Part shown: in pieces, positions 11,133 through 23,584 of the stretch
How positions within the stretch are numbered: the first letter of the stretch is position 1
Layout of the letters: each line of letters begins with the position of its first letter
NCBI RefSeq assembly: GCF_021130785.1
Contig: NC_060210.1
Location: forward strand, 183,860,001 to 183,924,000
Direction of reading: 5' to 3'
DNA from: Homalodisca vitripennis
Lineage: Eukaryota; Arthropoda; Insecta; Hemiptera; Cicadellidae
Length of the DNA: 64,000 bases
The notes under the pieces: model-generated
What the model was told of the DNA's origin: nothing
The model's input: only the letters and a program-made list of their open reading frames with translations
Databases searched by the model: none
Position numbers and translations under genes: made by a program

Positions 11133-13680
11133 TACGGATTGAACCTGCACAATACTGTAAGTCTCTCTATATCTACTGACTCTCGAGTTTATACACTGCT
11201 TGTTTACCAGTCCAATCGCCTTTGTTGATCTAGAGATGTCAATACTTGAAAAACGTTAAAATACAATTAGTTATTTTGTAGGGACTGCTGCTGAACGTTA
11301 TATGTCCATTTTCAGGCTGTTTAATTGTTTAATGGTTGACAAATATGTTTTATTTAATAAGTTTAATTTTCTTTATTATAATTCCTTGTATGTCATTTTA
11401 TTAGACCCTTTCATGTTTATTTTTTCGTAACAATTGTATGCGTGGATTAACAATTTAAAATGTCCTCCGAGGCTCATGATCATTTGCATTAAATTGAATA
11501 TGCCTACTAAAATGAATGCTCTTAAGGTGATAAGTGTCTACAGGCAAAGGCTATCCGTACAGAATATAAAAACTCATTTGTTATAATAACCAAGGCTTCC
11601 CCATTCTTCTTCTGCTCTATTTTTTGTTCTAAGTTTATTTTAGACAATTTGCCTGAATCAGTAGCAGTATTGTCCCAAGCAGATTCAAGAATAACAGACA
11701 GTGAGGTTAAAGGTAATATCTATTCTGTTATTGGTTACGGCGAGAGTAGATAAAATATTTAAAATCCTAATGTGTCTCTATATAAATTCACTTGATGGAG
11801 TGACATGAATCGTCTCTATATTTGATGTTGCTTGCATGCAAACGTTAAATTATGTAGGTCAGTTAGTCCCCCAATTATCATATGGGCATACAGCCATACA
11901 TAAAGAAATTAATTATCAGCCTATTGAATGATAGGCTTTGCTGATGCTCAGCCTGTAAGGTACTCCGTGGTATTACAATATCACTTTAAGAAGAGAAAAA
12001 CTTTTATAATTATGACGTTGATCACTGTTCTTACAAATATACATGCTTTAATTTTTTTAATTTAACTTTCCGACTACAATCTGTAAAATTTATATTTTTT
12101 AAACTATTTTAAAACTTAAATACCAACTCTAATTATTTAACCACCAGAATGTTAAAACTGCCAGCATTAACTTTAAAATCAGTTTCAAATTCCTTACTCG
12201 TCGAATCAGAAATTTCTATATGTAACTCTCTCAAATGAAACGAAAAATAAGGTAAATAGTAAAGTGAGACAATGTAAAATACGTATTTATTTTACCAAAG
12301 AAAAACCAACTGTTTAATCTTTTCAACCATCCCACATTTTGTAGATTCAGTTTATTGCTATATGCTGTGTCCGATTCCATGAGCTAGATTTATCAGATCT
12401 CTCCAGTTAGATCGATTTGTGCTACAGATCACATTACTCACGTAATGCTCTTCATGAACTCATTAATGGTGTAATGAATGGTTACTATTACGTACTGTTG
12501 AAACAGCTAATCGATGTTAAACAGTATTTGTTCCCGCAGCTGGTTACGTAAATATTTGATAACAACCCCCTAGTTAAAGGTATATTACATTAATGGTGTA
12601 TACCGATCAAGATCGTACTCTAATATTGTAAAATAATATTGTCCATTCAAATCTATTGTATTTCTTATGTCCTGTATCATCGATACGTTTTATACTGCGA
12701 AACATTATCATACCTCCAAAAACCAAATCCTAAAGTTTTCTTAAAGAGGACAGCTGAAAAAATGGTCACATGAGTTATTAAATGAAGAGCAAACATAAAT
12801 TTTATACGAAATGTTGTGTATTTTCTACATAACAAATAAGGAGATACGTTAATAAAGTGTAACGTGTGATGTAAATGACAAGTTAGATTTAATCCATTTA
12901 TTAATTTCGAAGAGTAAACATTTTCCATACACTCACTTATATTTTTTTACATATCACCTTTTCTTTAAACATAAAAATAACTATCAACTGAGAATCGTCA
13001 AGATGGGAAGTAGTGTAACAATGAAATTCCCATTGTACAATCATACACAAATGAAACTTTCTGTAATGCCGGAGAAACGTAGAAATGAGGTAAAGTTTAA
13101 TATGCAGTTTGAATAATATAGCGGTACACATTGCAGCTGCTGCATTATCTATTACATGAAATTTCGTGTAGGGCTTTTCTGTGCTAATGTATTAAATCAG
13201 AGACAAAGACACCGTGTTGGCACGTAATGTAATACATAACACAACGTTTCTCTGTGTTGTACTATTGTTTGTAGTCTTTCATTTTATATAGCTCTTATGC
13301 TATATTAAACCACTTTTCACGGATTGCAATTGTATTCTCTAACATACCAATCTAAGCTACCCATTACCATTATAATATGTGCTTTAGGGTTTACACATTA
13401 TTTGATATATGTTCAGCGCTGTTTTAATATCTTTATTTACTATTTATGTGTCACTGTAGCAGCTACCCATATTTAAAGGATACGTGCCTAGGTAGTTGAA
13501 AATCACTAGTTGGTTTTGAACTAAAAGTACATTGGTCTGTAGTTTGGTGGATCGACCTTGCTACCGGGCAGTGTTTGTGCTTCTTCATCTAGAATCTATC
13601 ATATTATCATATGAAATCTCATAGTACAGTATGCTATAAGATAAATCACTGCTCTTTTTATGCTTTAACCAGTGATTTAA
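11133..13680. other. A+T-rich stretch, no gene seen
   Basis: Only a small hairpin (AGCCTAT/ATAGGCT near 11920-11940) and short low-scoring open frames are present. The minus-strand frames at 12677-13131 lack coding character. Confidence 0.5.
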
Positions 13681-14215
13681 TCATGTAACCATTATATTCA
13701 CAATCATTTTTCATGTAATAATGTACGTCTCCAGGACGTAATCTGATTGCGTAGGACTGTAACCAGTGATTCATGTATTACCATTATAAGTGAATGTTTG
13801 GTCACGTAATTCTGAAATCCTTCATTATAAGTTACTCGTCACGTAGTTTATAATCTCTTAGTGATTAATAACCATCACGTAGTGCAACATTATCTCAGTG
13901 ATTCTACAATCATCCATTCGTTTACTAGTCAAGCTTTTATTTCTAAGCGATTACTCAACAACTCGTGCCCTTACCTCTCACTGATCATTGTCACGTAGTG
14001 TTTTAGTCGCTTTGAACATTATCAACTATCACTTAGTGTTATATTCCAACTAAATAATCTATAATATCACATGCGTATTTAATTCTTAATTCTCTTACTG
14101 ATGAAACACTAATTCTTGTAATTTTTCAGTGAGTTAGGAAGAGTATATGTTTAGTGTTGCTTTTTTCCAGTGGTCAATTATTGATCACGTAAACTGTGAC
14201 TGCACATACTGAATA
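13681..14215 (+). repeat. Degenerate minisatellite, TCAYGTA-anchored
   Basis: The anchor TCA(C/T)GTA recurs at 13681, 13711, 13771, 13802, 13839, 13875 and 13991, with a variant TCACTTA at 14029 and another TCACGTA near 14188. Adjacent spacings are mostly 30-38 bp. Several units also share CAGTGATT and AGTG after the anchor. The units are diverged, so this looks like an old tandem array. Confidence 0.55.
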
Positions 14216-15005
14216 TTACATAACTGACTGTTTCTCAACTGATATTTGAGTCGACGGTGTTTGGTCATGCTATGCAATATGTCCGCATATTGATATTGGT
14301 GCTATCTAGATGTTTCTGGTCTTTTGTGGAATGGAGATTTGTATGCCTCATGTCACGGAGATACCAATATAGAATCACGTGATACATCTTATTATTGTTA
14401 AAACCTAATGAAGATCCTATGTAGCACTACATTTATTCTTATATTTATTATTATTATTATTATTACTATTCAGTTAAAATCCTTATGCGATTACTAATAA
14501 TCAAGTAATTGTAAAAATCACAAAAATTCATTCTTCTTAGATTTTATTTATTCATAGCAAACACACGTTTTCAAATTTACTCGTTATTTTAAAAATAATA
14601 TAATACTCCTAAGATAACAAATACCTATGATTTTATTTTACCCACGTATATTTAATGGGGGGTTGAAAATGTGAAACTATGTTTTAAGCTCTTCAATAAA
14701 CTACATAAGTACGTTTGTTATTAGTCTAGGATATTTATTCATTTTCGTTCCTCTCCAGATGACCCAAAATAGCCACGGCCTAGTTGTCTCACACCAAATT
14801 AACAAACAACATGACTTACTTAACAAACAACTTTCTTGTATGAAACAAAAGCTAAAGAATATATCACTTGCGTTTATTCTGCCATGTATGTTTTTATAGT
14901 TGTGTAAAATTTTTATTTGCTATTTGTGTATTTGTATCTGATAGCTGAAATATATTTACTGAGAAAAAGCAAGAACTACCATAACAATTATATTTATAAA
15001 TGTAA
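14216..15005. other. A+T-rich spacer with (ATT)n tract
   Basis: An ATT/TTA trinucleotide run of about 25 bases lies near 14444-14468. Otherwise nothing is supported. Confidence 0.6.
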
Positions 15006-15330
15006 TAAGATAATTAAGAACAAATCTCTTCTAGCATAACAAAATTATCAGCATTTCAGGTTTATTGTGTGAAAGGTATGTACTTGGAATAATAAATGGT
15101 TACGTAAGTCAGTGGCCTAACGTACCAACTTCATCTTTAAATTTTATCAAGACAAGGAGAAACAGATTTCTTCCAACACAAATACATTTTTTATCGCGAA
15201 AACAAATCTCTTTATAGAAACGAGATCTCTGATGAAGTTAGTATGCAGAGTTTGGGTTCCGTAACAAGATTTTGTAAATGCTTTGAAGTAAAGAGCAGTT
15301 GAGAATATTAAAGATATTCTATCACATTAA
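15006..15330 (+). repeat. Family B repeat, copy 1
   Basis: Shared landmarks with 20848-21245 are: TCTTCTAGCATAAC, ATCAGC...GGTTTATT, GGTTACGTAAGTCAGTGGCC, AACAAATCTCTT.ATAGAA and TGATGAAGTTA. The internal structure suggests a repeated subunit of about 150 bp. No protein frame persists across it. Confidence 0.65.
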
Positions 15331-17340
15331 ATTAATAATGATTATAGTGTTAACATCTTTTCTTTTAAACTGTGAATATTAAATAGTGGAGATATATCAT
15401 GCAACTCCTGTATGTGTAATTCTTGGAGTGTTATCTTTGAAGATGTAAAATTAATTATTGAATAGAGTAACGTAAAGTAACAAGCAAAGTCAGGACCACT
15501 TATTTTAACAACGACAACACTTCACTATATCAGTGTATACGTATCGTTATCTGTACTTCAGACCATAGGAAGTCTCGTTTTCTTTATATTTTGCTGACGG
15601 GAGTGTGTTTAATCATTAAATAATTACGTAATTTCAATTACTATGTTATACATTTAACCATTAACAACGAAATATCTTATATTTTTTTTGAAAATTATAA
15701 ATTTAATTACAATATTAATAATGATTGATAAAAATCGATTTTTAAATTCTTTCTAATTTTTTGGAAAGTAGATCAATGATTGAATTTTAACTAACGATGA
15801 ATAAAAGATTTCGATAAAAACTGCAAATTGCTTTGTAAAATGCAATTAAAACAAGATAACAATGTCTTGAAGACAATGTTCCGCTTTTTACTAAATTATT
15901 TCATGAAATAAAAACATACACGATCGATACTTTAACTGTTTTTAATTATTGCAGAAACTGCAGTTAAAATTTTTTTATAATGTTATTCGTACGGTACTGC
16001 AAAAAAAAATCTATACTGATCAAACTGGTTCCAAATTTATCTGATGCAGGTATAACTCATAACAGTATTTGGTCTGGTACATTCAAGGGATGCAGTTCAA
16101 TTACGTGTGGATCAGTTCTAGCTGAGTAAATATAGTTAAGTCAATTAATTGATCCGCTGGTTCAACCCTTTGATCTCCAGGCGATTATCTGGAGCATGAG
16201 ATGAACCGGATACACTGTACAGTAAAACCATCACCTGGAGTCCAAAGTGATATGTGCTGTCCAATTTTCCAAACAGACAACCAAACACTTTGTAAATCTA
16301 TTGATCAAAAATCGCTCGAATAACGTCTACTTATATAGCATTAATTAAATACACGTAAAAGTTAGTAGCCTATATCCATGACATTTAGGTTGAACGTAAT
16401 ATATTAATGCTTTTAATACCCATCTAACAAAAAAATATCTTTAATTTTTTTACGACTGTGAAGAAAACAGGGTTCTTCCCGACATGTTCTATCGTTCCAG
16501 TAACACTACGTATCGATATCTGCAATGTGATCTTTTCCTCAGTTACCTAACACATAACTACAATCTACTAATCACAACTACAGCATACTAGACATATACA
16601 TAATATATGTGTATGATCATATATACATGCATTGTTTGTTTCCAGCTGATATCTTTTTTAAGGTTTTTAAATGTATCTATATTTTGCCTAAACTTTTTAC
16701 AAGCACACTATTATTGATCTTAGATATTTGGTAAAATCCGGCATATGTGTTCGAATTTAAGTAGATTGCCAATTAAAACTTAAGTTGTTGGTATTTTTTT
16801 CATGGTTAGTACATAGAACATTAGTAGAGCAAAGATGTTGCAACACAGCAGATTTCACATCTAGGTGTCGGCAAACGAGTTCAGTAATAATGCTGGTAGA
16901 TAAAAGAATCAATGAGGTGAATTTTTAGGTTCTTTCTCTCTTTCTTCCTCTCCCCACCTCTGGAATAATTCAACACCAAAATCAAACCCTATACCTGCCT
17001 GGTTCTAATATGTTACTCCGTAATTCTTCTTGGAACAAAAATAAATTTACACAATGTTCATGAAAATAAAATAAAATAAAAAATTATGGATGGCTGTAAA
17101 GTCGGTTTTTACGGGCGAAGATTTTACGTGACAACGTCTTTTTCTCGGTAGAATATTTATTGATATGAATATTATTAAATTGCACAATAGGAACAAGGAA
17201 TTGAATGAAAATAAGAATTGCACAAATTTTAACTATATAAATATATTTTGTTTACTAAAACATTGTACATAATTTGAAATTAATTAAAATTTGTTATTGT
17301 AAATGGTAAAGTTGAATAATAAAACATTTACTAAAATTGG
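15331..17340. other. A+T-rich stretch, no gene seen
   Basis: A short inverted repeat CTCCAG/CTGGAG lies near 16184-16205. The region is otherwise without recognisable content. Confidence 0.5.
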
Positions 17341-17734
17341 AATTTGAAATTCTTGCTAAACACAGTTAAATTCTAAATCCGCGCGTGGTTGATTGGTCGG
17401 TTCGTTTGTTTGGTCGCACTGTTATGACAGGTTAGAGGTTATAATTTGTTATTTTAAATGTTTGACTAGCAATAAGCGCTGTTTCTTCTCAATTGACTGA
17501 ATTACGATTGATTGCAGAGTGATTTAAACTAATAATTTACTTAACACTATCACATTTGTCAATAGTATGACATAACCTATAAACTCAGTTTCTCAACTTT
17601 TGTGTCAATCTAACAATTAATCAATCAATCATAGTTTACGATAATGAAACATCAGTGTACAATTATTTACCTTTATTGTTGTAGTTGTTGTAAATGACGA
17701 ATCTAAGCACTCCACATTTTCACGAATAAACATA
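17341..17734. other. Flank of the CpG-rich segment
   Basis: A short G+C-richer patch (CCGCGCGTGGTTGATTGGTC) lies at about 17380-17400 in otherwise A+T-rich DNA. It could belong with the CpG-rich segment that follows, but shows no gene. Confidence 0.3.
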
Positions 17735-17890
17735 GTTATCTGCTTTATCCCGTGCGGCGGCGGACCCACAATTATCTGCTTTATCCCGTGCGGATCCCGT
17801 GCGGCGGAGCCACTGGACGGGCATCGTAACGTTACCGGGCGTTACACTTTTTCATGAGTGACTCCGAGCCGCAACCTTATTTAAGGACGT
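17735..17890. promoter_or_regulatory. CpG-rich segment with short tandem repeats
   Basis: This is the most CpG-dense segment in the window. TTATCTGCTTTATCCCGTGC is repeated 36 bp apart (about 17736 and 17772), and an 11-bp unit ATCCCGTGCGG is then repeated directly (17783 and 17794). Downstream is a 20-codon ATG frame (MSDSEPQPYLRTLSRQKFLA) starting near 17852. It could be a promoter or first exon, or a fragment of a G+C-rich mobile element. No TATA box or initiator is assigned. Confidence 0.3.
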
Positions 17891-18199
17891 TGTCACGTCA
17901 AAAATTTTTAGCGTAAGATTTGCTGGTTTATTGGTTAACAGCTATAATAATAAATATAGCACTGAAGTTATACCTTAAACCATTTTGATTAGTTAAAGAA
18001 ATAGGTTACCTTACTATTTGGTTTAACTTTTACAGCTATTTGTACGTCTATTTTTATATTCAGTATTTGTCTATTTGTTCACAGGACATGTCGAGAATTA
18101 AATTAACTATAGATCAGAAATGTTGCATGTGAACTAAGTCACGCATGTTACGCGAATCGGGTATGGCGTAGTTCTACGTTGAAATAGTTTATTATTTTG

Positions 18200-18529
18200 T
18201 CAAACGGAAAGCGTTAAACCTACTTTTGTCGTACAAACCGTCAGTAATTTCTTATGAGACAAACATTCATACATGTAACTAATTTTGACAAATATATCAA
18301 TACGTGGATACAGTATATTCTCATTAAACAAACTATTCGATTGACGGAAACGGAGAAATGGATGGAAAATCAATTGACAACTTTCAGGCAATCTCAAATG
18401 TTTCCAACGCTGGGTATTTGAGAGATACAAAACCACACAAACAGAATAACACAAAATACTTATTTTAAATCCATTTTTATTAAACCATGCACGGATGGTT
18501 TGTTGTCTTTTAATCAAACAAATTAACAC
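18200..18529 (-). CDS. Open frame of 109 codons, GTG-initiated
   Basis: The minus-strand frame has mixed codons, including a cysteine- and tyrosine-rich hydrophobic segment near its start (ISILCYSVCVVLYL) and a later basic region. There is no ATG at the start. Frames of this length are expected a few times by chance in this window. No domain is recognised. Confidence 0.13.
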   Translation of the reverse strand: MLICLIKRQQTIRAWFNKNGFKISILCYSVCVVLYLSNTQRWKHLRLPESCQLIFHPFLRFRQSNSLFNENILYPRIDIFVKISYMYECLSHKKLLTVCTTKVGLTLSV

Positions 18530-18815
18530 TTTAAATTGGAAGAGCTCCTACCATCTCATAGCCTTGTGTTGCAAATAATAGATACACCTGTTATCATTAA
18601 TAATGATGAATAGTCATTATTAAAAAATTTAATATATATTATTGAATGTTTATATTTAATATGTATATTCTTATGAAAGCAAAAGGAAGCGTTCACAGGC
18701 TTAGCGGCATTAAGATATTTTTAAGTGGCATTTTAAAAGTGTTAATGTATTGGAAAAGATAATTTAAAGCTAAATATCGTGGTCCCTGTAATTAACATGT
18801 AAAGTAAAGCGTTAA

Positions 18816-19025
18816 ATGGAGTTTTACGCCTTTTATCTTGTAAACGCTGAAACAAAGACATTTTATAATTATAAATGCTTGAAATCACGAAGCGAAGTTC
18901 ATTTGGATTTCTTATTTTATTCCCTTGATTATAATCAATTAGCGGTTCTGGGATTAGTTGTAATTGTCTTAAGATTTAGATTGACTGTTATGATTTTCCA
19001 CGCCTGCTCTGACACACTCTTCTAA
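18816..19025 (+). CDS. Small ATG-initiated open frame, 69 codons
   Basis: It starts MEFYAFYLVNAETKTFYNYK and ends with a hydrophobic stretch (AVLGLVVIVLRF) that could be a single membrane segment. No splice sites, homology or regulatory signals support it. It is listed because start, length and composition are all plausible. Confidence 0.13.
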   Translation: MEFYAFYLVNAETKTFYNYKCLKSRSEVHLDFLFYSLDYNQLAVLGLVVIVLRFRLTVMIFHACSDTLF

Positions 19026-19390
19026 GAGCCACCCCACTCGAGCTCAAATGGACAATGACGCTGAACTAATTGATTCCTCACGATGTATTATATAAATTAC
19101 CCAAACATCCAAGTTTACAACAGTTTTAGAACTGACGTTTTTAATACTTAGCAGACTCAAAAAATCCAAATATCGTGAATGATTTTACTGATTAAGTCTA
19201 CTAAACTTTAAAAATCCTATATAGAAAAGGTTAGTGGAAAACCCAAATCCAGAAATAAAGAAGAAGAAATAAATTAGGACCTGGAATGTTTACGGCAGAA
19301 AGACGTATATTCCATTTTTGCAAAGGCAGGAAACACTGGAAAGTTGCAGTCGGCATATATGTAGTACTCCAGGTCTAGCATTTCTACGGG

Positions 19391-19990
19391 TTAATATAAA
19401 CCAATAAAATTTTGGGGATTTAGTGGGCGACTTGAGAAAACTCTATGAATAGAACTGGTATCGATGCAGAGTACGAAGAGTTGAAATTGTGAATGTTTCA
19501 CATTAGGATCTCGACCTAATAATCTCTCTTGTGATCTCGACCACGTAAAACCCATCGAGGAGTATAGTAATTTGACAGAGAATGGTCTCTTAGCCAAATA
19601 CGAATTACTAAAGATGACCTTATTAGTGTTCCTTACGATTCTCTCACTGTATGAGCGAAATACGTTAAACTAAAAAGTGGACTTATTGTATATCAGCAAT
19701 TAATACTAATTGTAGATCATCCCTTTTATCAAATCATAACTTGAGGTAATGACACCACTACCTATCAAGATTTTGAACAATTTAGATATCACCGATAGCA
19801 TCTTGAAATGCGCCGGGTAAAATCGACACAGAAAATAATTGCAACAAAGGCGAATGTGGAAACTCTAGCATCATAACACAGGCAGAACAATGCCTAAAGA
19901 AAGTAAGAAAAGGTTTTGCTCGAATCTATTGAAGGAAAATATATCGTTGATACCTAGCGAATCAGTCACTCACTTTTTTATCTCTTGTGA
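19391..19990 (-). pseudogene. Possible decayed coding region
   Basis: Minus-strand 19391-19597 is open and starts AKRPFSVKLLYSSMGFTWSR. Upstream on the same strand, around 19820-19860, another stretch reads VAIIFCVDFTRRISRCYR before a stop. The frames are interrupted and no ATG is present. Both fragments look coding and share a strand, which would fit a degenerate mobile-element ORF. No domain is recognised. Confidence 0.17.
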
Positions 19991-20847
19991 AATCTCTAAA
20001 TAATGAAACTCTATGTTCATAAGATATAAAGTTTACAAATTACAGCTTCTATAGGATTAAAATCCAGTACCTTACAATGATGATCGGATTTGATGTAAAT
20101 ACCATTATTTTCTGCCAGGGTATATTGATATCCTTGCATGAATCATAAATTACATCTCTTTTATAGACTTCTCCAATGATCCTATACCACATTATCCCAT
20201 AGTTAATACGGTGTCCTTGAAGTAGGCATTAAAGACTAACCAGTTTAATTTTATTTGTTAACATTCTTCTTGAAGTTGAGTATCACCGCCTTTAAAACGA
20301 TAAATCAAATGAAAACAACAGTAACATTTCCTTACTGACATAAATATGTCAGGTTTAACGCCTACAATGGAAAATGTCAAAATCAACGGTTTGTCTGTTT
20401 ACAGTCTTTGACAGAATATAAGACCGGTCAATTCAGGAACAAAAGCCGTTAGCAGTAAGATATAAATATGTATACTTTTATAAATTAAAATTATAGAATT
20501 ATCTTTACTCAGAAAAAATTATAATAAGGCAAATTTTATTTTTATATTTAACGTTTATTGAAGAGGTTGAATAAAAGTGTTAAACCAAATTTAACATCTT
20601 CAAGAAATTTTAGAACGAGTTCAAAACTAACTTGATTTAGTAAATTGAATCATTTAATTAGAAATTGATCAATTGTTTGCTTGGAAAAAGAACAAGTTGA
20701 AAGAGGGTCCACTTTCTTTGATGTCCACATATGTTATTTTATTTGTTATAGAATTACTTTTACATGATTATTTCCGATTCGTTTGTAAAATATTTACTGA
20801 GAATATTAAACGGTAAGTTAAATTCCCCTTACTTATTTACTTCGAAT
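19991..20847. other. A+T-rich spacer, no gene seen
   Basis: I see nothing here that I can support beyond base composition. Confidence 0.5.
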
Positions 20848-21245
20848 AATGGACGGTTACGTAAGTTAGTTGCCTAGCGTAACAACTCATCTACAAGTTT
20901 TAATAAGGAAAAAATATAAACAAAGTTTTTCCAGCATAAAAATCTATCAGCATGTTTCTTATATTGTGTTAAAGGAATTTAATTGGAACAAGAGATGGTT
21001 AGGTAAGTCAGTGGCCTATCTATAAGTTATAATAATTCAAGTATAAACAAACTTCTTCGAGCATAAACAAGTTATCAGCCTGTCGGGTTTATTACGTAAA
21101 CAAATCTCTTCATAGAATGATGAAGTTAAAATGGAGAATTGCGTCCATTACTTAAACGCTTACACTCTATAACAATATTTCGTAAATACTTTAGTGTAAA
21201 GAGGACTTAAAGAGGATTCAAAGAAATTTTATTACGTTTAGTTTG
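20848..21245 (+). repeat. Family B repeat, copy 2, dimeric
   Basis: Two head-to-tail subunits are visible. GGTTACGTAAGTTAGTTGCC (about 20860) and GGTTAGGTAAGTCAGTGGCC (about 20998) are each followed by TATAAACAAA.TT.TTC.AGCATAA and ATCAGC. The second subunit extends into the AACAAATCTCTTCATAGAA...TGATGAAGTTA block shared with 15006-15330. Confidence 0.65.
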
Positions 21246-22120
21246 TAATGCTTAAAATATTAAAACCTTTTTTTGTACTGTGAATGATTCTATGCTCCGA
21301 ATATTAGTTTCTTAAACCTTTAAATACAATATTATAGAACTAATAGGAATAGTACACGAAAAAAATCCCGAATAGAGAATGTCGGATTGAAAAGATCACA
21401 AAAAAGACCAGAAATCAATATACAAAGATATATACAAAGAAATTAATCATGTATCACGTAAAAATTAAAGTCTAAAACAATGTTTATTTATTAACGCCTC
21501 CAAATTGAGTAAGTTGTACAATTTGGTGTGTTTATACGTTCTTTTTTATATCTACCGATTGAACACAGTCATATAAAACTTTTTAAACGAAGAGGGCTAC
21601 CCCAAATTGGGTCTTCCGTTTTATAAATTAGACAAGTATCTGACCAGGAAAACACTTTTAAAGTTTTACATATAAATCAACATGGATAAGCCAGATATTT
21701 ATTAAGACTTGCCTCAGAATTGGTAAGAAAGAGCACTTTTTGTGTTTTGATTTGTAATTACGTGCCCGTTGGAGGTCATATATAAAAACCACCCCAACAG
21801 TTTTTCCTATCACGAACGTTTAACCCACAGTTCCTGCAGAAAATTGTCTACTTTACATCTGGGCTCGAGAACTCGCTCCTATAGGAGTACTTTGAAATAT
21901 GTTAATTGAGAAACAGCTCTTGTTAAGATTCATAAGTTTTTACAATAAACTTTGATAATTACTTTACCAAACATCAATCGTTAATCAAAACTTTGTATTA
22001 ATAATCAGGAATTCTCTTCAATCAATACTCAGAAGTATAATATGTATAATATATTTATTTTTAGTTATTCTACTTTAGCTATCCAAACGCATTTTCCACT
22101 TTATGTTTTACTAACCTAAG
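21246..22120. other. A+T-rich spacer, no gene seen
   Basis: The sequence is ordinary A+T-rich DNA. Its right end, TTTTACTAACCTAAG, resembles a branch point plus acceptor for the candidate exon that follows. Confidence 0.4.
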
Positions 22121-22224
22121 AAGTGATATTGATAAGTATGAACAGTAGTGGTATCGGTGGATGGAGGGGCACAAATATATCAGCACCAGACACAGCGGCT
22201 CGGCTGGGCGTGATTTATGGACAG
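22121..22224 (+). CDS. Candidate coding exon with ATG
   Basis: Acceptor-like TTTTACTAACCTAAG precedes a 104-bp segment that ends at CAG|GTGAAA. In the open frame, an ATG at 22138 gives MNSSGIGGWRGTNISAPDTA and then ARLGVIYGQ, with the last codon complete at the donor. Composition is distinctly richer in G+C than the surroundings. It could be a first coding exon or a repeat fragment. No family is recognised. Confidence 0.23.
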
Positions 22225-22499
22225 GTGAAAATATGCTTCGACCGCATCTCACCCATCATTGACTCATTGACCATTTTTTCACGATTTTCCTTTAGATTTA
22301 TAAAACAAAAATATTTTTGTAAAATACTCCTACTTAGTTCCTTTACTTATATTTTATCCATCAAAATGCAGTTACAATTAACTGAAGTTCACTTAGAAGA
22401 AGCTAAACAATAGTATTGTTACCTGTCTGCCTACAATTTTGACTGTCCAAAACCCATATGCTGGAAATTTCGCACCTAGTTTTATTTCTATTTTTTAAC

Positions 22500-22835
22500 C
22501 ATTTTTAACATTTATTATTTCTATAACATTCCATTTCTATAACACTCAGTGAGTGAGTTACACATGCGGCTGTATAGTATATTAGATAACCGTTAGAGAT
22601 ACAAGAAAAAGTGAATGGACCTTTCTTGTCGAAAATTTGAATTTTTCTTTTGAGTTCGTTGATGTCACTCAGTGGGACTTTGGTAAACTTTAGCTAATTC
22701 TTTTGCATTGGTGTTATGGGTAACCATGATTACAAAGAGTAAATAGCAGAATAAATAAATTCGAAAATATAATCAGTATACTCATAAGAGGTATTACATG
22801 TCATATATTAACACATGTACGCTAATTGTGCCAAC
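22500..22835 (-). repeat. Possible family D remnant
   Basis: The tail TGTCATATATTAACACATGTACGCTA near 22800 resembles the corresponding parts of the copies at 51085 and 27612 (ACATAATAACACACGTAGCTA and ACATAGTAACAAATGTAGCT). The rest is too diverged to align by eye. Confidence 0.35.
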
Positions 22836-23584
22836 ACATCCAACTTTATTTCACAGTGACTTGATGTTTAGGCTTTTATTACTAAAACATTATATAACAC
22901 TCAATTTGTTCAACGAAAATGTGATTCTATCATAAGGCAGGATATCTTTGCAGACATAACTTTACAAGAAATTTAATTTCTACGTAGAGAAGAATGATTT
23001 CTATGATTTTTTATGTCCAATCGTGGCATTTCGCTGAACCGGTCATTGAAGCTTATTGCTAAGTAGGCTGACAAAACTTATCTTTTATCATCGGAAGATT
23101 TAAAGATATTATTCCTCTATGATTGCTTGTCTATCCATCTGCACGACATATTGAGAATGAAATGCGAAATAGTCTTGAAGATGTATCTGAATCTCAGTGA
23201 AGCATATTACTCTACCTTAGAGCTGCATTGTAGTTAGAGTTAAATGTTTTCATATGCTGTTTAATTTCCAATTGAAAATTTCGTTTAGTTCTGAACGTTT
23301 TAAGGACATTACAGTCATTTCATAACATGTATATGAGTATATTCGCTAAATAATACAGACAAAACTACATTAAGAAAAATTCCTTTATGCTTATCTATAT
23401 GCAAAAAACAAAGTTGGGTTAGTTACTCATTTTAAAACTCAAGAATTGGCTGTACGAAGTATTTTGGATTTTTCCTTGCCCCGAATAGTAGTATAACTAT
23501 TAAAATATCTTATAATCCCGTGGAAAAAATCAGGTAAATAGGAAAATATAATAAAATGTTATATTAATTGTTTAGGACAAAAGA
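22836..23584. other. A+T-rich spacer with a short family D core
   Basis: Near 23125-23165, CTTGTCTATCCATCTGCACG followed by ACATATTGAGAATGAAATG resembles the reverse-strand core of family D. No gene is seen. Confidence 0.4.
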
